Below, piece after piece: positions 23,846-33,381 of a stretch of DNA of 55,024 nucleotides. Within the stretch, counting starts at the first letter, position 1, and the number at the start of each line of letters is the position of its first letter. The DNA is from Vibrio ichthyoenteri ATCC 700023 (GTDB lineage: Bacteria > Pseudomonadota > Gammaproteobacteria > Enterobacterales > Vibrionaceae). The stretch is from the NCBI RefSeq assembly GCF_000222605.1, contig NZ_AFWF01000069.1, positions 1-55,024 of the forward strand, written 5' to 3'. A program made the position numbers and the translations under genes. The notes beneath the pieces were generated by a model. That model had not been told where the DNA came from. It was given only the letters and a program-made list of their open reading frames with translations, and did not search any database.

Positions 23846-26299
23846 ATGAAACCGACACAACAGACCCAATTCGATAAAACCTCATTTCAGAACAGTGTTA
23901 AAAAACACCTCAGTGCTACTTATGCCACGACGATTGAACAAGCGTCAAGCCGTGCTTGGTATCTGGCGATGGGGCGCGCATTAGCGGAAATAACCACTTT
24001 TGATCTATTAGAAACAGAACAAGATGAGCGTATTCGCAATGCGAAAAGCGTCAACTACTTATCTTTGGAGTTTTTGATTGGTCGTCTGACAGGCAACAAC
24101 TTGATCAGCATGGGCTTATATGAGCAGATCACGGAAGCCATGAATGAGTTGGGACAAAATTTAACCGACCTTCTTGAAGAAGAGCGTGACCCATCACTTG
24201 GTAATGGTGGTTTAGGTCGCCTTGCCGCTTGTTATATGGATTCATTGGCAGCACAAGAATACCCAACTGTGGGTTACGGTTTGCATTATGAATATGGGCT
24301 GTTTAAGCAGTCTTTTGAGAATGGCCACCAAAAAGAAGCCCCTGATGCATGGTGTGGCGTTGAAGGCTATCCATGGGAGATTGCTCGTCCGGAGCTTGCA
24401 CAACAAATTGGTTTTTATGGGCACGTAGAAGTGTATCAAGACCAAGGCCGCGAGCGTCGTCGTTGGGTGCCGGGCATGTCAGTAAAAGCCATGCCGTGGG
24501 ATATTCCCATTGTTGGCTATCAAAGTGAAACAGTGTACCCGCTGCGTTTGTGGGAGTGCCGTGCGATTGCCCCTTTCTCACTAGAAAGCTTTAATAATGG
24601 TAACTACTTTGAAGCGCAGCATGCGCTGATTGATGCCGGCAACATTACCAAGGTTCTCTATCCAAACGATAACCATGAAAAGGGTAAAACCTTGCGCTTA
24701 ATGCAGCAGTATTTCCATAGTGCTGCTTCAGTACGCGATATTCTTCGTCGTCACGAAGAAGCGGGCCACGCTTTAGAATCGTTACCTCAATATGAAACGA
24801 TTCAACTGAATGATACTCACCCAACGATCGCCATTCCTGAATTGATGCGTATTTTCATGGATGAAAAAGGGCTGGAATGGGCTGAGGCATGGGCGATTTG
24901 TTCTAAGACCTTTGCTTACACCAACCATACCTTACTGCCAGAGGCACTCGAAACGTGGAGTGAATCTTTGATTCAACGTTTGTTGCCGCGTCATATGGAA
25001 ATTATCTATCAAATTAACCATCTGTTTTTGCAAGACGTTCGCGCCAAGTGGCCGGGCGATGTGGCCAAGCAGCAGAAACTGTCGATTATTCAAGAAGGTT
25101 TCCATCGCATGGTGCGCATGGCGAACCTATGCGTGGTGGGGGCATATGCCGTCAATGGCGTAGCAGCGCTGCACTCACAATTGGTTAAGCGTGACTTATT
25201 TCCAGAGTTCAATGAGCTTTATCCGGGACGCTTACAAAACGTCACCAATGGCATTACGCCACGTCGTTGGTTGAAGTTCTGTAACCCTGACTTGAGCCAA
25301 TTAATCACCGACAAAATTGGTGACGAGTGGCCAGCTAAACTTGACCAATTAGAAGCCATTTCGCAATACGCCAATGATGCGGAATTCCAGCAGCAATTCA
25401 TGGCGGTGAAAAAGGCCAATAAGCAGCGCCTTGCGGATTGGGTCAAACAGAATATGGATATTGATCTGGATACCAACGCGATCTTCGATGTACAGATAAA
25501 ACGTCTGCACGAATATAAGCGTCAGCATCTTAATATGTTGCATATTTTATCGCTCTATCATCGCCTGCTTAACGACCCTGATTTTGAGATGACACCACGC
25601 GTCGTTATCTTTGCTGCTAAAGCGGCGCCAGGTTATCACCTCGCAAAACAAATTATCTACGCCTTGAATATGATTGCTGAGAAGATCAATCACGATCCTC
25701 GCATCGGCAACAAGCTCAAAGTGGTGTTTATGCCGGATTACCGTGTGAGCTTGGCGGAAATTATTATTCCTGCCGCTGATGTGTCGGAACAAATTTCGAC
25801 TGCAGGTAAAGAAGCGTCGGGCACCGGTAACATGAAGATGGCGCTTAATGGGGCGTTGACGATTGGTACCATGGATGGCGCTAATGTTGAAATTCGCGAA
25901 GAAGTAGGTGATGACAATATCTATATCTTCGGCCTAGATATTGATGAAGTCGAGCAAGTACGCAGCGGTGGCTATAACCCGTATGATTACTACAATGCCG
26001 ACCCATTATTGAAAGCGTCACTGGACTTGTTGCTTGGTGATGAATTTACCCCAGGCGAGCCGGGTAAGTTGCGCGCCACTTACGATAGCTTACTTGATGG
26101 CGGCGATCCGTATTTGGTATTGGCTGATTTCGCTTCGTACATCCAAGCGCATGAAGACATGGGTAAACAGTATCGTGATCAGGCAGGCTGGGCGAAAAAA
26201 GCGATCTTAAATACTGCGCTGGTGGGTAAATTCAGTTCAGACCGCAGTATTCGTGACTACGTCAATAACATTTGGCAGCTAGAAAGCGTTAAGCGTTAA
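23846..26299 (+). CDS. malP: Maltodextrin/glycogen phosphorylase
   Basis: 817 aa, GT35 family. It splits alpha-1,4-glucans with phosphate to give glucose 1-phosphate, in the cytosol, with PLP. Seen: substrate and allosteric N-terminal half with RDPSLGNGGLGRLAACYMDS (about 111-130), INDTHPTIAIPEL-type segment, and the PLP lysine in ASGTGNMKMALNG (about 660). ATG 23846 is chosen because AAGGA lies 8 nt upstream; the ORF extends to 23786 without a ribosome site and would include the promoter boxes. First gene of malP-malQ-glgB. The heptamer AAGCGTT is repeated three times over the stop codon (26284-26307). Confidence 0.94.
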   Translation: MKPTQQTQFDKTSFQNSVKKHLSATYATTIEQASSRAWYLAMGRALAEITTFDLLETEQDERIRNAKSVNYLSLEFLIGRLTGNNLISMGLYEQITEAMNELGQNLTDLLEEERDPSLGNGGLGRLAACYMDSLAAQEYPTVGYGLHYEYGLFKQSFENGHQKEAPDAWCGVEGYPWEIARPELAQQIGFYGHVEVYQDQGRERRRWVPGMSVKAMPWDIPIVGYQSETVYPLRLWECRAIAPFSLESFNNGNYFEAQHALIDAGNITKVLYPNDNHEKGKTLRLMQQYFHSAASVRDILRRHEEAGHALESLPQYETIQLNDTHPTIAIPELMRIFMDEKGLEWAEAWAICSKTFAYTNHTLLPEALETWSESLIQRLLPRHMEIIYQINHLFLQDVRAKWPGDVAKQQKLSIIQEGFHRMVRMANLCVVGAYAVNGVAALHSQLVKRDLFPEFNELYPGRLQNVTNGITPRRWLKFCNPDLSQLITDKIGDEWPAKLDQLEAISQYANDAEFQQQFMAVKKANKQRLADWVKQNMDIDLDTNAIFDVQIKRLHEYKRQHLNMLHILSLYHRLLNDPDFEMTPRVVIFAAKAAPGYHLAKQIIYALNMIAEKINHDPRIGNKLKVVFMPDYRVSLAEIIIPAADVSEQISTAGKEASGTGNMKMALNGALTIGTMDGANVEIREEVGDDNIYIFGLDIDEVEQVRSGGYNPYDYYNADPLLKASLDLLLGDEFTPGEPGKLRATYDSLLDGGDPYLVLADFASYIQAHEDMGKQYRDQAGWAKKAILNTALVGKFSSDRSIRDYVNNIWQLESVKR

Positions 26300-26307
26300 G
26301 CGTTAAG
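26284..26307 (+). repeat. Heptamer AAGCGTT x3 across the malP stop
   Basis: AAGCGTT at 26284, 26291 and 26298, then AAG. The malP stop TAA (26297-26299) lies inside it. Confidence 0.85.
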
Positions 26308-26389
26308 AGTCAGTCAGCCGTTTCTAACCTTGGGTGTGTTGGAAGCGGCTCCCTTCCGATAAAGGCTATGCGTGGCAATGATGTATGCT

Positions 26390-26403
26390 TCCTACGCGTA
26401 GGA
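26390..26403. promoter_or_regulatory. Palindrome containing the malQ ribosome site
   Basis: TCCTACGCGTAGGA is a perfect 14-bp palindrome; its AGGA is the Shine-Dalgarno of malQ (ATG 26411). If it folds in mRNA it would cover the ribosome site. Confidence 0.5.
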
Positions 26404-26410
26404 GAATGTG

Positions 26411-28594
26411 ATGATAAGTTCAAACACGTTAAAGCAAGTCGCTGAAATGGCGAGAATCGCCGATCACTATGTCAGCGCATGGGGTGAAGAGACCCCGGTA
26501 GAGCAGCAAACTATCGTGAGTTTGTTGAACGCTTTGGGTTACGACACCAGCGGTGACGAGCAACTGCTAAACTCCGCGCGTAAAAAGCACAAACCGGATT
26601 TATTAAAATCTGTCATGGTGTTTAATGATCAACAAGCCATCGAAATTCCACTGCATCTTGGTGTGAGTGCTCGTGAAAGTGATTTTAGCTGGCGCTTAAT
26701 CACCGAAAATGGTGAGGAATATGGCGGTTATCTTCAATCCCAAATCATTCGCGATGAGCGAGATAAAGGCGGCCCGTTAGTGTTCTCGTTACCTAATGAT
26801 TTGCCTTGGGGTTACCACCAACTCAGCGTTGAACGTAAACGCAGAAAAGCCCCTTATGTGATGACGTTGATTCGCACTCCTAGCGCCTGTTACAAGCAAC
26901 CAGAAATGGATAATGGCAAAAAGATGTGGGGACCTAGCATCCAGCTTTACACTTTACGCACTTCTCACAACTGGGGAATGGGCGATTTTGGTGACTTAAA
27001 GCAGTTGGTTGGCGAGATTGCTCAGCGTGGGGGAGATTTTGTTGGCCTCAACCCGATTCATGCTTTGTTTCCGGCTAATCCTGAAGCGGCGAGTCCTTAT
27101 AGCCCGTCGTCACGTCGTTGGTTGAATATTCTCTACATCGATGTCAGCTCGGTGCCGGAGTTTTCGCTTTCGACCGAGGCGCAGCAGCTGGTCGGTAGTG
27201 CTGAATTTCAACAACGTTTGCAACAAGCTCGAGATTCACACTGGGTTAATTACAGCGAAGTTGCGAGCCTTAAACTCTCAGTATTGCCACTACTGTTTAG
27301 CGAATTTAAGAAACGTCATCTAGACCCCAATAGTGAGCGTGCGGCCGCTTTCCTTGATTTTGTCGAGCAAGGGGGAGAAAGCTTACGCCATCAAGCAACC
27401 TTTGATGCGTTGCACAGTGTTTTACATGCGCAAGATACTCAGATTTGGGGGTGGCCTGTTTTCCCTGAAAAGTATCGCCGTTTCGATAGCCGTGCGGTTG
27501 AGCAGTTTAGTGCAGATAATCAAGATTTAGTCCATTTGTACATGTATCTGCAGTGGGTTGCCGATAGCCAAGTGAATGAAGCTCAAATGCTGGCAAAGCA
27601 AAAAGGTATGGCGCTTGGTATTTATCGTGATTTAGCGGTAGGGGTGGCGGACTCTGGTGCGGAAACGTGGGCGGATAAAGGCAATCTTGCGCTGGATGCC
27701 AGTATTGGTGCTCCGCCAGATATTCTAGGACCGCTAGGCCAAAATTGGGGATTACCACCGCTTGACCCACAAGCATTGCAAGCCAATGGATTTGACGCTT
27801 ATATCCAATTATTACGGGCGAACATGCAGCATTGCGGAGCGCTACGTATCGATCACGTATTAGGATTGCTGCGTTTGTGGTGGATTCCTAAAGGTGATCA
27901 AGCAACGCAAGGCGCGTATGTTTACTATCCGGTGGAAGAGATGTTGGCGATTTTAGCGCTGGAATCTCATCGCCAGCAGTGCAGTGTGATTGGTGAGGAT
28001 CTTGGTACGGTACCTGATGAAATCATCGATATCTTACGTGATGCCGGTGTTCATTCTTATAAAGTGTTCTTTTTTGAGACGTCAAAGCAAGATGGTGGTT
28101 ACCTTTCTCCTGCGCATTATGCTGGGCAATCAATGTCGGCATTGTGCACACATGACATGCCAACGTTGCGTGGATTTTGGCACTGCGATGATCTTAAAAT
28201 GGGCCAAGAGTTGGGCTTGTATCCAGATCCATTGCAGCTACAAAGATTGTTTGATCAGCGCTTGAAAAGCAAGCAAGGTATCTTGGATTCGGTGGCATGG
28301 CATGGCCATTTACCAGAAAGTACTGGGCGTGATGCTCAATATGTCGCGATGGATGAAAACTTAGCTGAAGCTTTGCAAGTACACCTTGCTGGTGGTTCTT
28401 CGGCTTTGATGAGTGTGCAGTTGGAAGATTGGCTACAAATGGATAATCCGGTCAATATTCCTGGTACTGTGGATGAGTATCCGAACTGGCGTCGTAAACT
28501 CACGCTCAATTTAGATGATGTATTTTCTGATGCACGAGTCAATCGCGTAGCCGATAAGTTGACCCAGATGCGTGAGAAAGCCAGTCGCATATAA
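26411..28594 (+). CDS. malQ: 4-alpha-glucanotransferase (amylomaltase)
   Basis: 727 aa, GH77. It transfers glucan segments between maltodextrins, releasing glucose and making longer chains for MalP. Seen: N-terminal helical domain typical of proteobacterial MalQ (about 1-130), QLYTLRTSHNWGMGDFGDL (about 178-196), nucleophile Asp in LRIDHVLGLLRLWWIP (about 480), acid/base Glu in VIGEDLGTVPDEI (about 529) and CTHDMPTLRGFW (about 580). ATG 26411 has AGGAG 6 nt upstream; an in-frame GTG at 26408 is too close to it. 111 nt after malP, probably the same operon. Confidence 0.95.
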   Translation: MISSNTLKQVAEMARIADHYVSAWGEETPVEQQTIVSLLNALGYDTSGDEQLLNSARKKHKPDLLKSVMVFNDQQAIEIPLHLGVSARESDFSWRLITENGEEYGGYLQSQIIRDERDKGGPLVFSLPNDLPWGYHQLSVERKRRKAPYVMTLIRTPSACYKQPEMDNGKKMWGPSIQLYTLRTSHNWGMGDFGDLKQLVGEIAQRGGDFVGLNPIHALFPANPEAASPYSPSSRRWLNILYIDVSSVPEFSLSTEAQQLVGSAEFQQRLQQARDSHWVNYSEVASLKLSVLPLLFSEFKKRHLDPNSERAAAFLDFVEQGGESLRHQATFDALHSVLHAQDTQIWGWPVFPEKYRRFDSRAVEQFSADNQDLVHLYMYLQWVADSQVNEAQMLAKQKGMALGIYRDLAVGVADSGAETWADKGNLALDASIGAPPDILGPLGQNWGLPPLDPQALQANGFDAYIQLLRANMQHCGALRIDHVLGLLRLWWIPKGDQATQGAYVYYPVEEMLAILALESHRQQCSVIGEDLGTVPDEIIDILRDAGVHSYKVFFFETSKQDGGYLSPAHYAGQSMSALCTHDMPTLRGFWHCDDLKMGQELGLYPDPLQLQRLFDQRLKSKQGILDSVAWHGHLPESTGRDAQYVAMDENLAEALQVHLAGGSSALMSVQLEDWLQMDNPVNIPGTVDEYPNWRRKLTLNLDDVFSDARVNRVADKLTQMREKASRI

Positions 28595-28650
28595 CAATAT
28601 ATGACGTAAAAATATGGCATGAAAAAATTATGGATGGGTCACTCAATTGT

Positions 28651-28666
28651 TAACCAAATTTGGTTA
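28651..28666. promoter_or_regulatory. Perfect 16-bp palindrome upstream of glgB
   Basis: TAACCAAATTTGGTTA equals its own reverse complement. It lies in the 231-bp malQ-glgB gap, 160 bp before the glgB start, and resembles a dimeric repressor operator. No regulator can be assigned. Confidence 0.5.
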
Positions 28667-28717
28667 CTATAGACAAAGACTATATGAAATTTTACACCTA
28701 AATAATTAGGTTGATTT

Positions 28718-28757
28718 GCCTGCTTAGCGGAGAAGTATTTTGTTAAGCAGGCTTTTG
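28718..28757 (+). terminator. Hairpin in the malQ-glgB gap (terminator or attenuator)
   Basis: GCCTGCTTA (28718-28726) pairs with TAAGCAGGC (28744-28752), followed by TTTTG. Transcripts from malP-malQ may partly stop here, leaving glgB with separate control. Confidence 0.5.
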
Positions 28758-28825
28758 CTTGTTAAGTGCCTCAACTAAGTATTGAGTCACTGCTAAGCCG
28801 AAAGTTAGGCTAGGGAGAGAATAAC

Positions 28826-31006
28826 TTGAACACCAAGACTATAGATAAAATAACACAGGCTTATCAGCAACTTTCACATGCTTCAATGGCAGACCCTTTT
28901 GCTTTTTTAGGCCCTTACTTACCACCAAGTGAGGGATCTCTTAGGGTATGGATGCCCGGTGCCGACAACGTTGCATTATTAATTGATGGTGAACCTCGTG
29001 TTGAGTTGGTTCGCCAAGGCGACTCGGGTTTTGTCCTACCTCAATCACGCGATTTGCGTTTTACCCACTACCAATTAGCTGTGGATTGGAACGGCTCAGA
29101 ACAGATTATTGATGATCCTTACCAATACCATGGTATTTACGCTGAATATGATGATTTGCATACGCCGAAAGCGATGTATCACCATATGGGGGCGCAGTTC
29201 GTCACCATTGAGCGTGATGGTAAGTCTATCAGCGGTACGCGTTTTTTAGTGTATGCACCGCATGCCAGCGCATGTAGCGTAGTCGCAGATTTTAATCATT
29301 GGGATGGTCGTCGTACTCCGTTACAACGTTTGGATTATGGTATTTGGGGGATCTTTATCCCTGAACTAGCAGAGGGTACGCGTTACAAATTTGAGATGAA
29401 GGGACCGCAGGGAGAAGGGCTTCCGCATAAGGCCGACCCTTGGGGATTCTATGCTGAGCAACATCCTTCTTTCTCATCAGTGACTTACGATCATGGGCGA
29501 TACCAATGGCAAGATAGCCAATGGCAGCAGCGCCCAGTAACAGAAAAGCGCAAACAAGCGCTGTCATTCTATGAGTTACATCCGGGTTCATGGCGCCGTG
29601 ATGAGAACAATGAGTTTCTCAATTATCGTCAACTAGCAGAACAACTGGTGCCTTATCTCGTCGATATGGGTTACACCCATGTTGAACTGATGCCGGTTTC
29701 AGAACACCCGTTTTATGGTTCATGGGGCTATCAGCCAGTGGGCTTATTCGCTCCAACCAGCCGTTTTGGTTCACCTGATGACTTTAAGTTCTTTGTTGAT
29801 GCCTGTCACCAAGCCGGTCTTGGCGTAGTGCTGGATTGGGTGCCTGCGCACTTCCCGTCAGATGATCATGGTCTGGCTAATTTTGATGGTACGCCACTCT
29901 ACCACGATCCGGACCCTCGTCGCGGTTGGCATCAAGATTGGAATTCATTTATCTACGATATGGGGCGTGAAAATGTTCGTCGTTTCTTAGTCTCCAACGC
30001 GTTGTACTGGTTTGAGCAATTTCATATCGATGGTATTCGCGTGGATGCTGTGGCATCGATGCTCTATCTTGATTACTCGCGCAGCCATGACCAATGGGTA
30101 CCGAATATTGATGGTGGTAACGAGAATTATGACGCCATCGCGACCTTAAAATGGATGAACGAAGAGGTGTATAAACACTTCCCGAATGCGATGACCATTG
30201 CTGAAGAATCAACAGCGTTTCCCGGCGTTTCTGCGCCAACCTTTATGGGCGGTTTAGGCTTTGGTTTTAAATGGAACATGGGTTGGATGCATGACAGCTT
30301 GTCGTATATCCAACAAGATCCGGTGCACAGAAAATATCACCATAACACCATTACCTTCCCGTTAATTTATGCCCATAGTGAAAACTATGTACTCTCTTTG
30401 TCGCATGATGAAGTGGTATACGGAAAGGGATCTATCCACAACAAGATGCCTGGCGACGAGTGGCAGCAAACCGCAAACTTACGTGCCTACATGGGCTACA
30501 TGTATGGTCAACCGGGCAAAAAGCTCAACTTTATGGGGGCGGAATTTGGTCAAACGGGTGAGTGGAACCATGATGATCAGTTGCAGTGGTTCTTACTGCA
30601 ATTTGAACGTCACCAAGGGGTGCACAAGCTGACTCGAGATCTCAATGCCCTCTACCGAGCACAACCGGCATTGTTCGAGTTGGATTGCGAACCCAACGGC
30701 TTTGAATGGCGCTTACAAGATGCCGAAGATGCCAGTATCTTGGCCCATGAGCGGATCAGTGAGCAAGGAGAGAGAGTGCTTGTGATCACCAACTTTACAC
30801 CGGTTCCACATCAGGAATTCCGTTTGGGCGTGCCATTGGCGGGTGATTATCAATTGCTGCTTAATACCGACGCGAAAGGATATGATGGTAGTGATTATCC
30901 TGTGCATTCAACACTTTCAACCGAAGCGATTGAAAGTGAGAGCCAAGCACAATCATTATTGATCAGTGTGCCACCCCTCTCGACGCTGTTTTATAAAATG
31001 GCCTAA
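28826..31006 (+). CDS. glgB: 1,4-alpha-glucan branching enzyme, TTG start
   Basis: 726 aa, GH13 with N-terminal CBM48-like domains. It forms alpha-1,6 branches in glycogen. Seen: two beta modules (about 1-110 and 120-225; [14 protein letters not shown] and [20 protein letters not shown]), GH13 barrel with [30 protein letters not shown], nucleophile Asp in [15 protein letters not shown] (about 406), acid Glu in [13 protein letters not shown] (about 459) and [12 protein letters not shown] (about 525). The start is TTG 28826 with AGGGAGAG at a proper distance; the first in-frame ATG would remove about 19 conserved-looking residues. Third gene of the mal/glycogen cluster, with an inverted repeat and hairpin before it. 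Confidence 0.95.
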   Translation: MNTKTIDKITQAYQQLSHASMADPFAFLGPYLPPSEGSLRVWMPGADNVALLIDGEPRVELVRQGDSGFVLPQSRDLRFTHYQLAVDWNGSEQIIDDPYQYHGIYAEYDDLHTPKAMYHHMGAQFVTIERDGKSISGTRFLVYAPHASACSVVADFNHWDGRRTPLQRLDYGIWGIFIPELAEGTRYKFEMKGPQGEGLPHKADPWGFYAEQHPSFSSVTYDHGRYQWQDSQWQQRPVTEKRKQALSFYELHPGSWRRDENNEFLNYRQLAEQLVPYLVDMGYTHVELMPVSEHPFYGSWGYQPVGLFAPTSRFGSPDDFKFFVDACHQAGLGVVLDWVPAHFPSDDHGLANFDGTPLYHDPDPRRGWHQDWNSFIYDMGRENVRRFLVSNALYWFEQFHIDGIRVDAVASMLYLDYSRSHDQWVPNIDGGNENYDAIATLKWMNEEVYKHFPNAMTIAEESTAFPGVSAPTFMGGLGFGFKWNMGWMHDSLSYIQQDPVHRKYHHNTITFPLIYAHSENYVLSLSHDEVVYGKGSIHNKMPGDEWQQTANLRAYMGYMYGQPGKKLNFMGAEFGQTGEWNHDDQLQWFLLQFERHQGVHKLTRDLNALYRAQPALFELDCEPNGFEWRLQDAEDASILAHERISEQGERVLVITNFTPVPHQEFRLGVPLAGDYQLLLNTDAKGYDGSDYPVHSTLSTEAIESESQAQSLLISVPPLSTLFYKMA

Positions 31007-31028
31007 CGAAAATCCTATATTGATGTAC

Positions 31029-31055
31029 GAGCCCCTCATTTGAGGGGCTTTTTTG
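31029..31055 (+). terminator. Intrinsic terminator of glgB
   Basis: AGCCCCTCA (31030-31038) and TGAGGGGCT (31041-31049), followed by TTTTTT. Confidence 0.92.
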
Positions 31056-31117
31056 TCGCCACGGTTAACTCGCAAGATGATGAATATCTCCTACACTGAT
31101 TGAAAAGGAGAAATTGT

Positions 31118-31504
31118 ATGATTACAGCGCTTTATGCAGCCTTGTTGGCACTATTGATGATGTGGTTGGCGGTTCAAGTGATTAAGCAGCGCCGCAAGAA
31201 CAGAGTGGCTTATGCTGATGGCGGTATTGAAGGGCTACAAATTGCTCGCAGTGCGCAAGGGAATGCGGTTGATTCCATTCCGATAACGGTCATTTTATTA
31301 GCGTTACTGGAGTTCAACGGTGCAAATGTTTTACTTATTCATGGTTTGGGGATCTTGTTTTTAGTTGGGCGCATTGTTCATGCGCGAGCTATTTTGGCGC
31401 AAGATCTGAAAGGCCGGGTTATGGGGATGAAACTAACCTTTGCCACCATGTTTGCATTGGTCGTACTTAACTTGATTTATCTACCCTTCGATAAATTGTG
31501 GTAA
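31118..31504 (+). CDS. MAPEG-family membrane protein (YecN-like)
   Basis: 128 aa with four hydrophobic segments (about 2-20, 60-75, 76-90 and 105-123). NAVDSIPITVILLALLE and RIVHARAI are MAPEG landmarks (family of membrane glutathione transferases and eicosanoid enzymes; bacterial YecN has unknown substrate). ATG 31118 is chosen for the ribosome site AAGGAG; the ORF opens at 31100 with no such site. Stop overlaps the next start (TAATG), so the two are probably translated together. Confidence 0.85.
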   Translation: MITALYAALLALLMMWLAVQVIKQRRKNRVAYADGGIEGLQIARSAQGNAVDSIPITVILLALLEFNGANVLLIHGLGILFLVGRIVHARAILAQDLKGRVMGMKLTFATMFALVVLNLIYLPFDKLW

Positions 31505-32034
31505 TGGCGTTGGGCAATAAGATGAGATTAGATTGGCCACCAGCATGGTTGTTGGTGTTGGTTGGACTGATTCTTAATATTTTAGCGATCTTGATGTCGA
31601 GTATCGTATTGGAGGATCTTGGGGGTAAGAGGGCATTATTAACGGAGCGTAAACAAGATAATTTGTATTCCATTCAATTGGCGTGGAACAGTGTAGAAAC
31701 GTTGGAACGAAAACGAGAATATTTGCTGCTTTATGTCGCTCAACCTACACCGGTTGAAGAGGTGGCGCATGCGATGAGAGCAGAGCTGCGTAAGTGGCTT
31801 AACCTGTCAATTCCCCCATTGGTTAAGCACAATGTTCTGCAGTTAATGGAAATGATTGATGGTGGGCAACAAGAGTACCGTAATCAAATTGATGGCTTTT
31901 ATTTAAAAAATATAACGCTGACTGAGCAGATGAACCTATTGGATGACCGTATCGCTTGGTATCGAAATATCAGTTTGTTTTTGCAGGTATTTGGCCTGGC
32001 ACTGATTCTTGCACGTGATTTAGCGCGAAAGTGA
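31504..32034 (+). CDS. Hypothetical two-TM protein overlapping the MAPEG gene
   Basis: 176 aa. One transmembrane segment near the N-terminus (about 14-36, WLLVLVGLILNILAILMSSI) and one at the C-terminus (about 153-172, ISLFLQVFGLALILARDLAR), with a charged helical loop between them that contains ERKREYLLLYVAQP and a likely coiled coil. I recognise no family. ATG 31504 shares the A of the preceding stop codon. It probably works with, or is expressed with, the MAPEG protein in the inner membrane. Confidence 0.75.
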   Translation: MALGNKMRLDWPPAWLLVLVGLILNILAILMSSIVLEDLGGKRALLTERKQDNLYSIQLAWNSVETLERKREYLLLYVAQPTPVEEVAHAMRAELRKWLNLSIPPLVKHNVLQLMEMIDGGQQEYRNQIDGFYLKNITLTEQMNLLDDRIAWYRNISLFLQVFGLALILARDLARK

Positions 32035-32096
32035 ATAGTTTGGAAATGGATAACTCGGAAATGGATAGTACGAATTTGGTAAATTCATATCGATAA

Positions 32097-32122
32097 CAAA
32101 CCGCAGTCAATGCTGCGGTTTG
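32097..32122. terminator. Bidirectional hairpin between converging genes
   Basis: CAAACCGCAG (32097-32106) and CTGCGGTTTG (32113-32122) pair perfectly, loop of 6. U-tracts are short on both strands. Confidence 0.65.
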
Positions 32123-32143
32123 AACATCGGTTATGGTGTGCTT

Positions 32144-33166
32144 CTAGCGGAACAGCCACTTGTTCAGTGGAGTGCGCTCAAGGCCTTTCACCAACGCTAG
32201 TGTAATCACTACGGTGCCAGAGAAGACTAAAGCGTCTTTAGCTGGTCCAGTCACTTCCAGTAGGCCGCTTACATTCATCATAAAAATGATCACAGGTAAG
32301 TGTGCCACGTAAATCGGCAGTACCGACTTAGACAAACTAAGCACCCATGGGGTGTTACCCATATTTGGTTTTGCTAATAGGAATAAGAAAATCCCAGTTC
32401 CCCACAGCATGGTGCCAAAGAGGAAGTCATTGCCATTAAAAGGCTGTTGGTAAGTGACTAGCCAATACGCTTCGGCAAAGTGCATCGCCATTCCTACTAA
32501 TGCCATCACCATCGCTTGCAGGGCCGTCACTTGAATGTCCTTTTGGCGAATAACAAAGCCAATCACAAACATTAACGTACTGAAGAATGGGCCATTGCGG
32601 GTGAAAAATGGTGTCCATAATTCGGTAATGTTCTGGTAACTGCCAGCTAGTACGCCATAAATGTACAGAACCGCAGCGAACGGGATTAGCCAGTTGAGCT
32701 TGTCGGCTTTGGCGAATAACGCGGTGATCAACGCAGCAATCATCAGTGCTGGAATAAACCACAGATGCACTAACCCGCCTTCCAATAGAGTATTGAGTGG
32801 CGATTGAGCAAGAAAGCCCCAGTAGCCGCTGCGCTCTGCGAGGTAACCTTCGGTCATTAACTTATGGAGGTTAAATGGCATTGCGAGACAAATTACACTC
32901 CAAACGATGAAGACACGGAGAAGTGGAGCACAGTAACGTTTGACGGTTTCCATTGGTGTTGCGGTGAGTTTGGGTTGGATCAGATAACCTGAAATCAAGA
33001 AAAACAGCGGAACAGCAAAGCGGGTCGATTGGTTAAAAATATAGCCAAACCATGGGGTGTCTTGATAGAGAAAGTAGCTCAGAAACATCTGGCAGTGCAT
33101 TGCGACTACGACAAAAATCGCGATTAGGCGGCCGAGCTCAATGCTGGTGATTTTTTTTGATTCCAT
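32144..33166 (-). CDS. Acyltransferase-3 family membrane protein
   Basis: 340 aa with about ten hydrophobic helices. N-terminal IELGRLIAIFVVVAMHC (about 9-25) with the family His, then STRFAVPLFFLISGYLIQP (about 46-64, the R-x-x-P-x-F-F-x-x-S-G-Y block) identify acyltransferase family 3, which O-acetylates or O-acylates surface polysaccharide or other sugars at the inner membrane. The acceptor is unknown, and no polysaccharide genes are adjacent. Convergent with the two-TM protein gene and divergent from the TetR gene. Confidence 0.85.
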   Translation of the reverse strand: MESKKITSIELGRLIAIFVVVAMHCQMFLSYFLYQDTPWFGYIFNQSTRFAVPLFFLISGYLIQPKLTATPMETVKRYCAPLLRVFIVWSVICLAMPFNLHKLMTEGYLAERSGYWGFLAQSPLNTLLEGGLVHLWFIPALMIAALITALFAKADKLNWLIPFAAVLYIYGVLAGSYQNITELWTPFFTRNGPFFSTLMFVIGFVIRQKDIQVTALQAMVMALVGMAMHFAEAYWLVTYQQPFNGNDFLFGTMLWGTGIFLFLLAKPNMGNTPWVLSLSKSVLPIYVAHLPVIIFMMNVSGLLEVTGPAKDALVFSGTVVITLALVKGLERTPLNKWLFR

Positions 33167-33335
33167 TGTTTTATTTCTATGTTCATTAAAAGCGCGCCAA
33201 CGCTAGCAGGAAAACGCTTGCGTGCAATGGATATCTGTCAATTTCAATGTTGATTTTCAATGAATGTTTTTAAATTCGAGATGCAAATCAACTTTGTTGT
33301 CTTAAGTAAATCGTTCGTTAGGGTTGCAAATAAGT

Positions 33336-33347
33336 ACGACCGTGCTA
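33336..33347. promoter_or_regulatory. Putative TetR-family operator, copy 1
   Basis: ACGACCGTGCTA, 35 bp before the tetR-type start. Its exact reverse complement recurs at 34029-34040 before the hydrolase gene. Confidence 0.5.
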
Positions 33348-33381
33348 AAAATAGAGAAAGTAAAAGCAATACGGTTAGATC

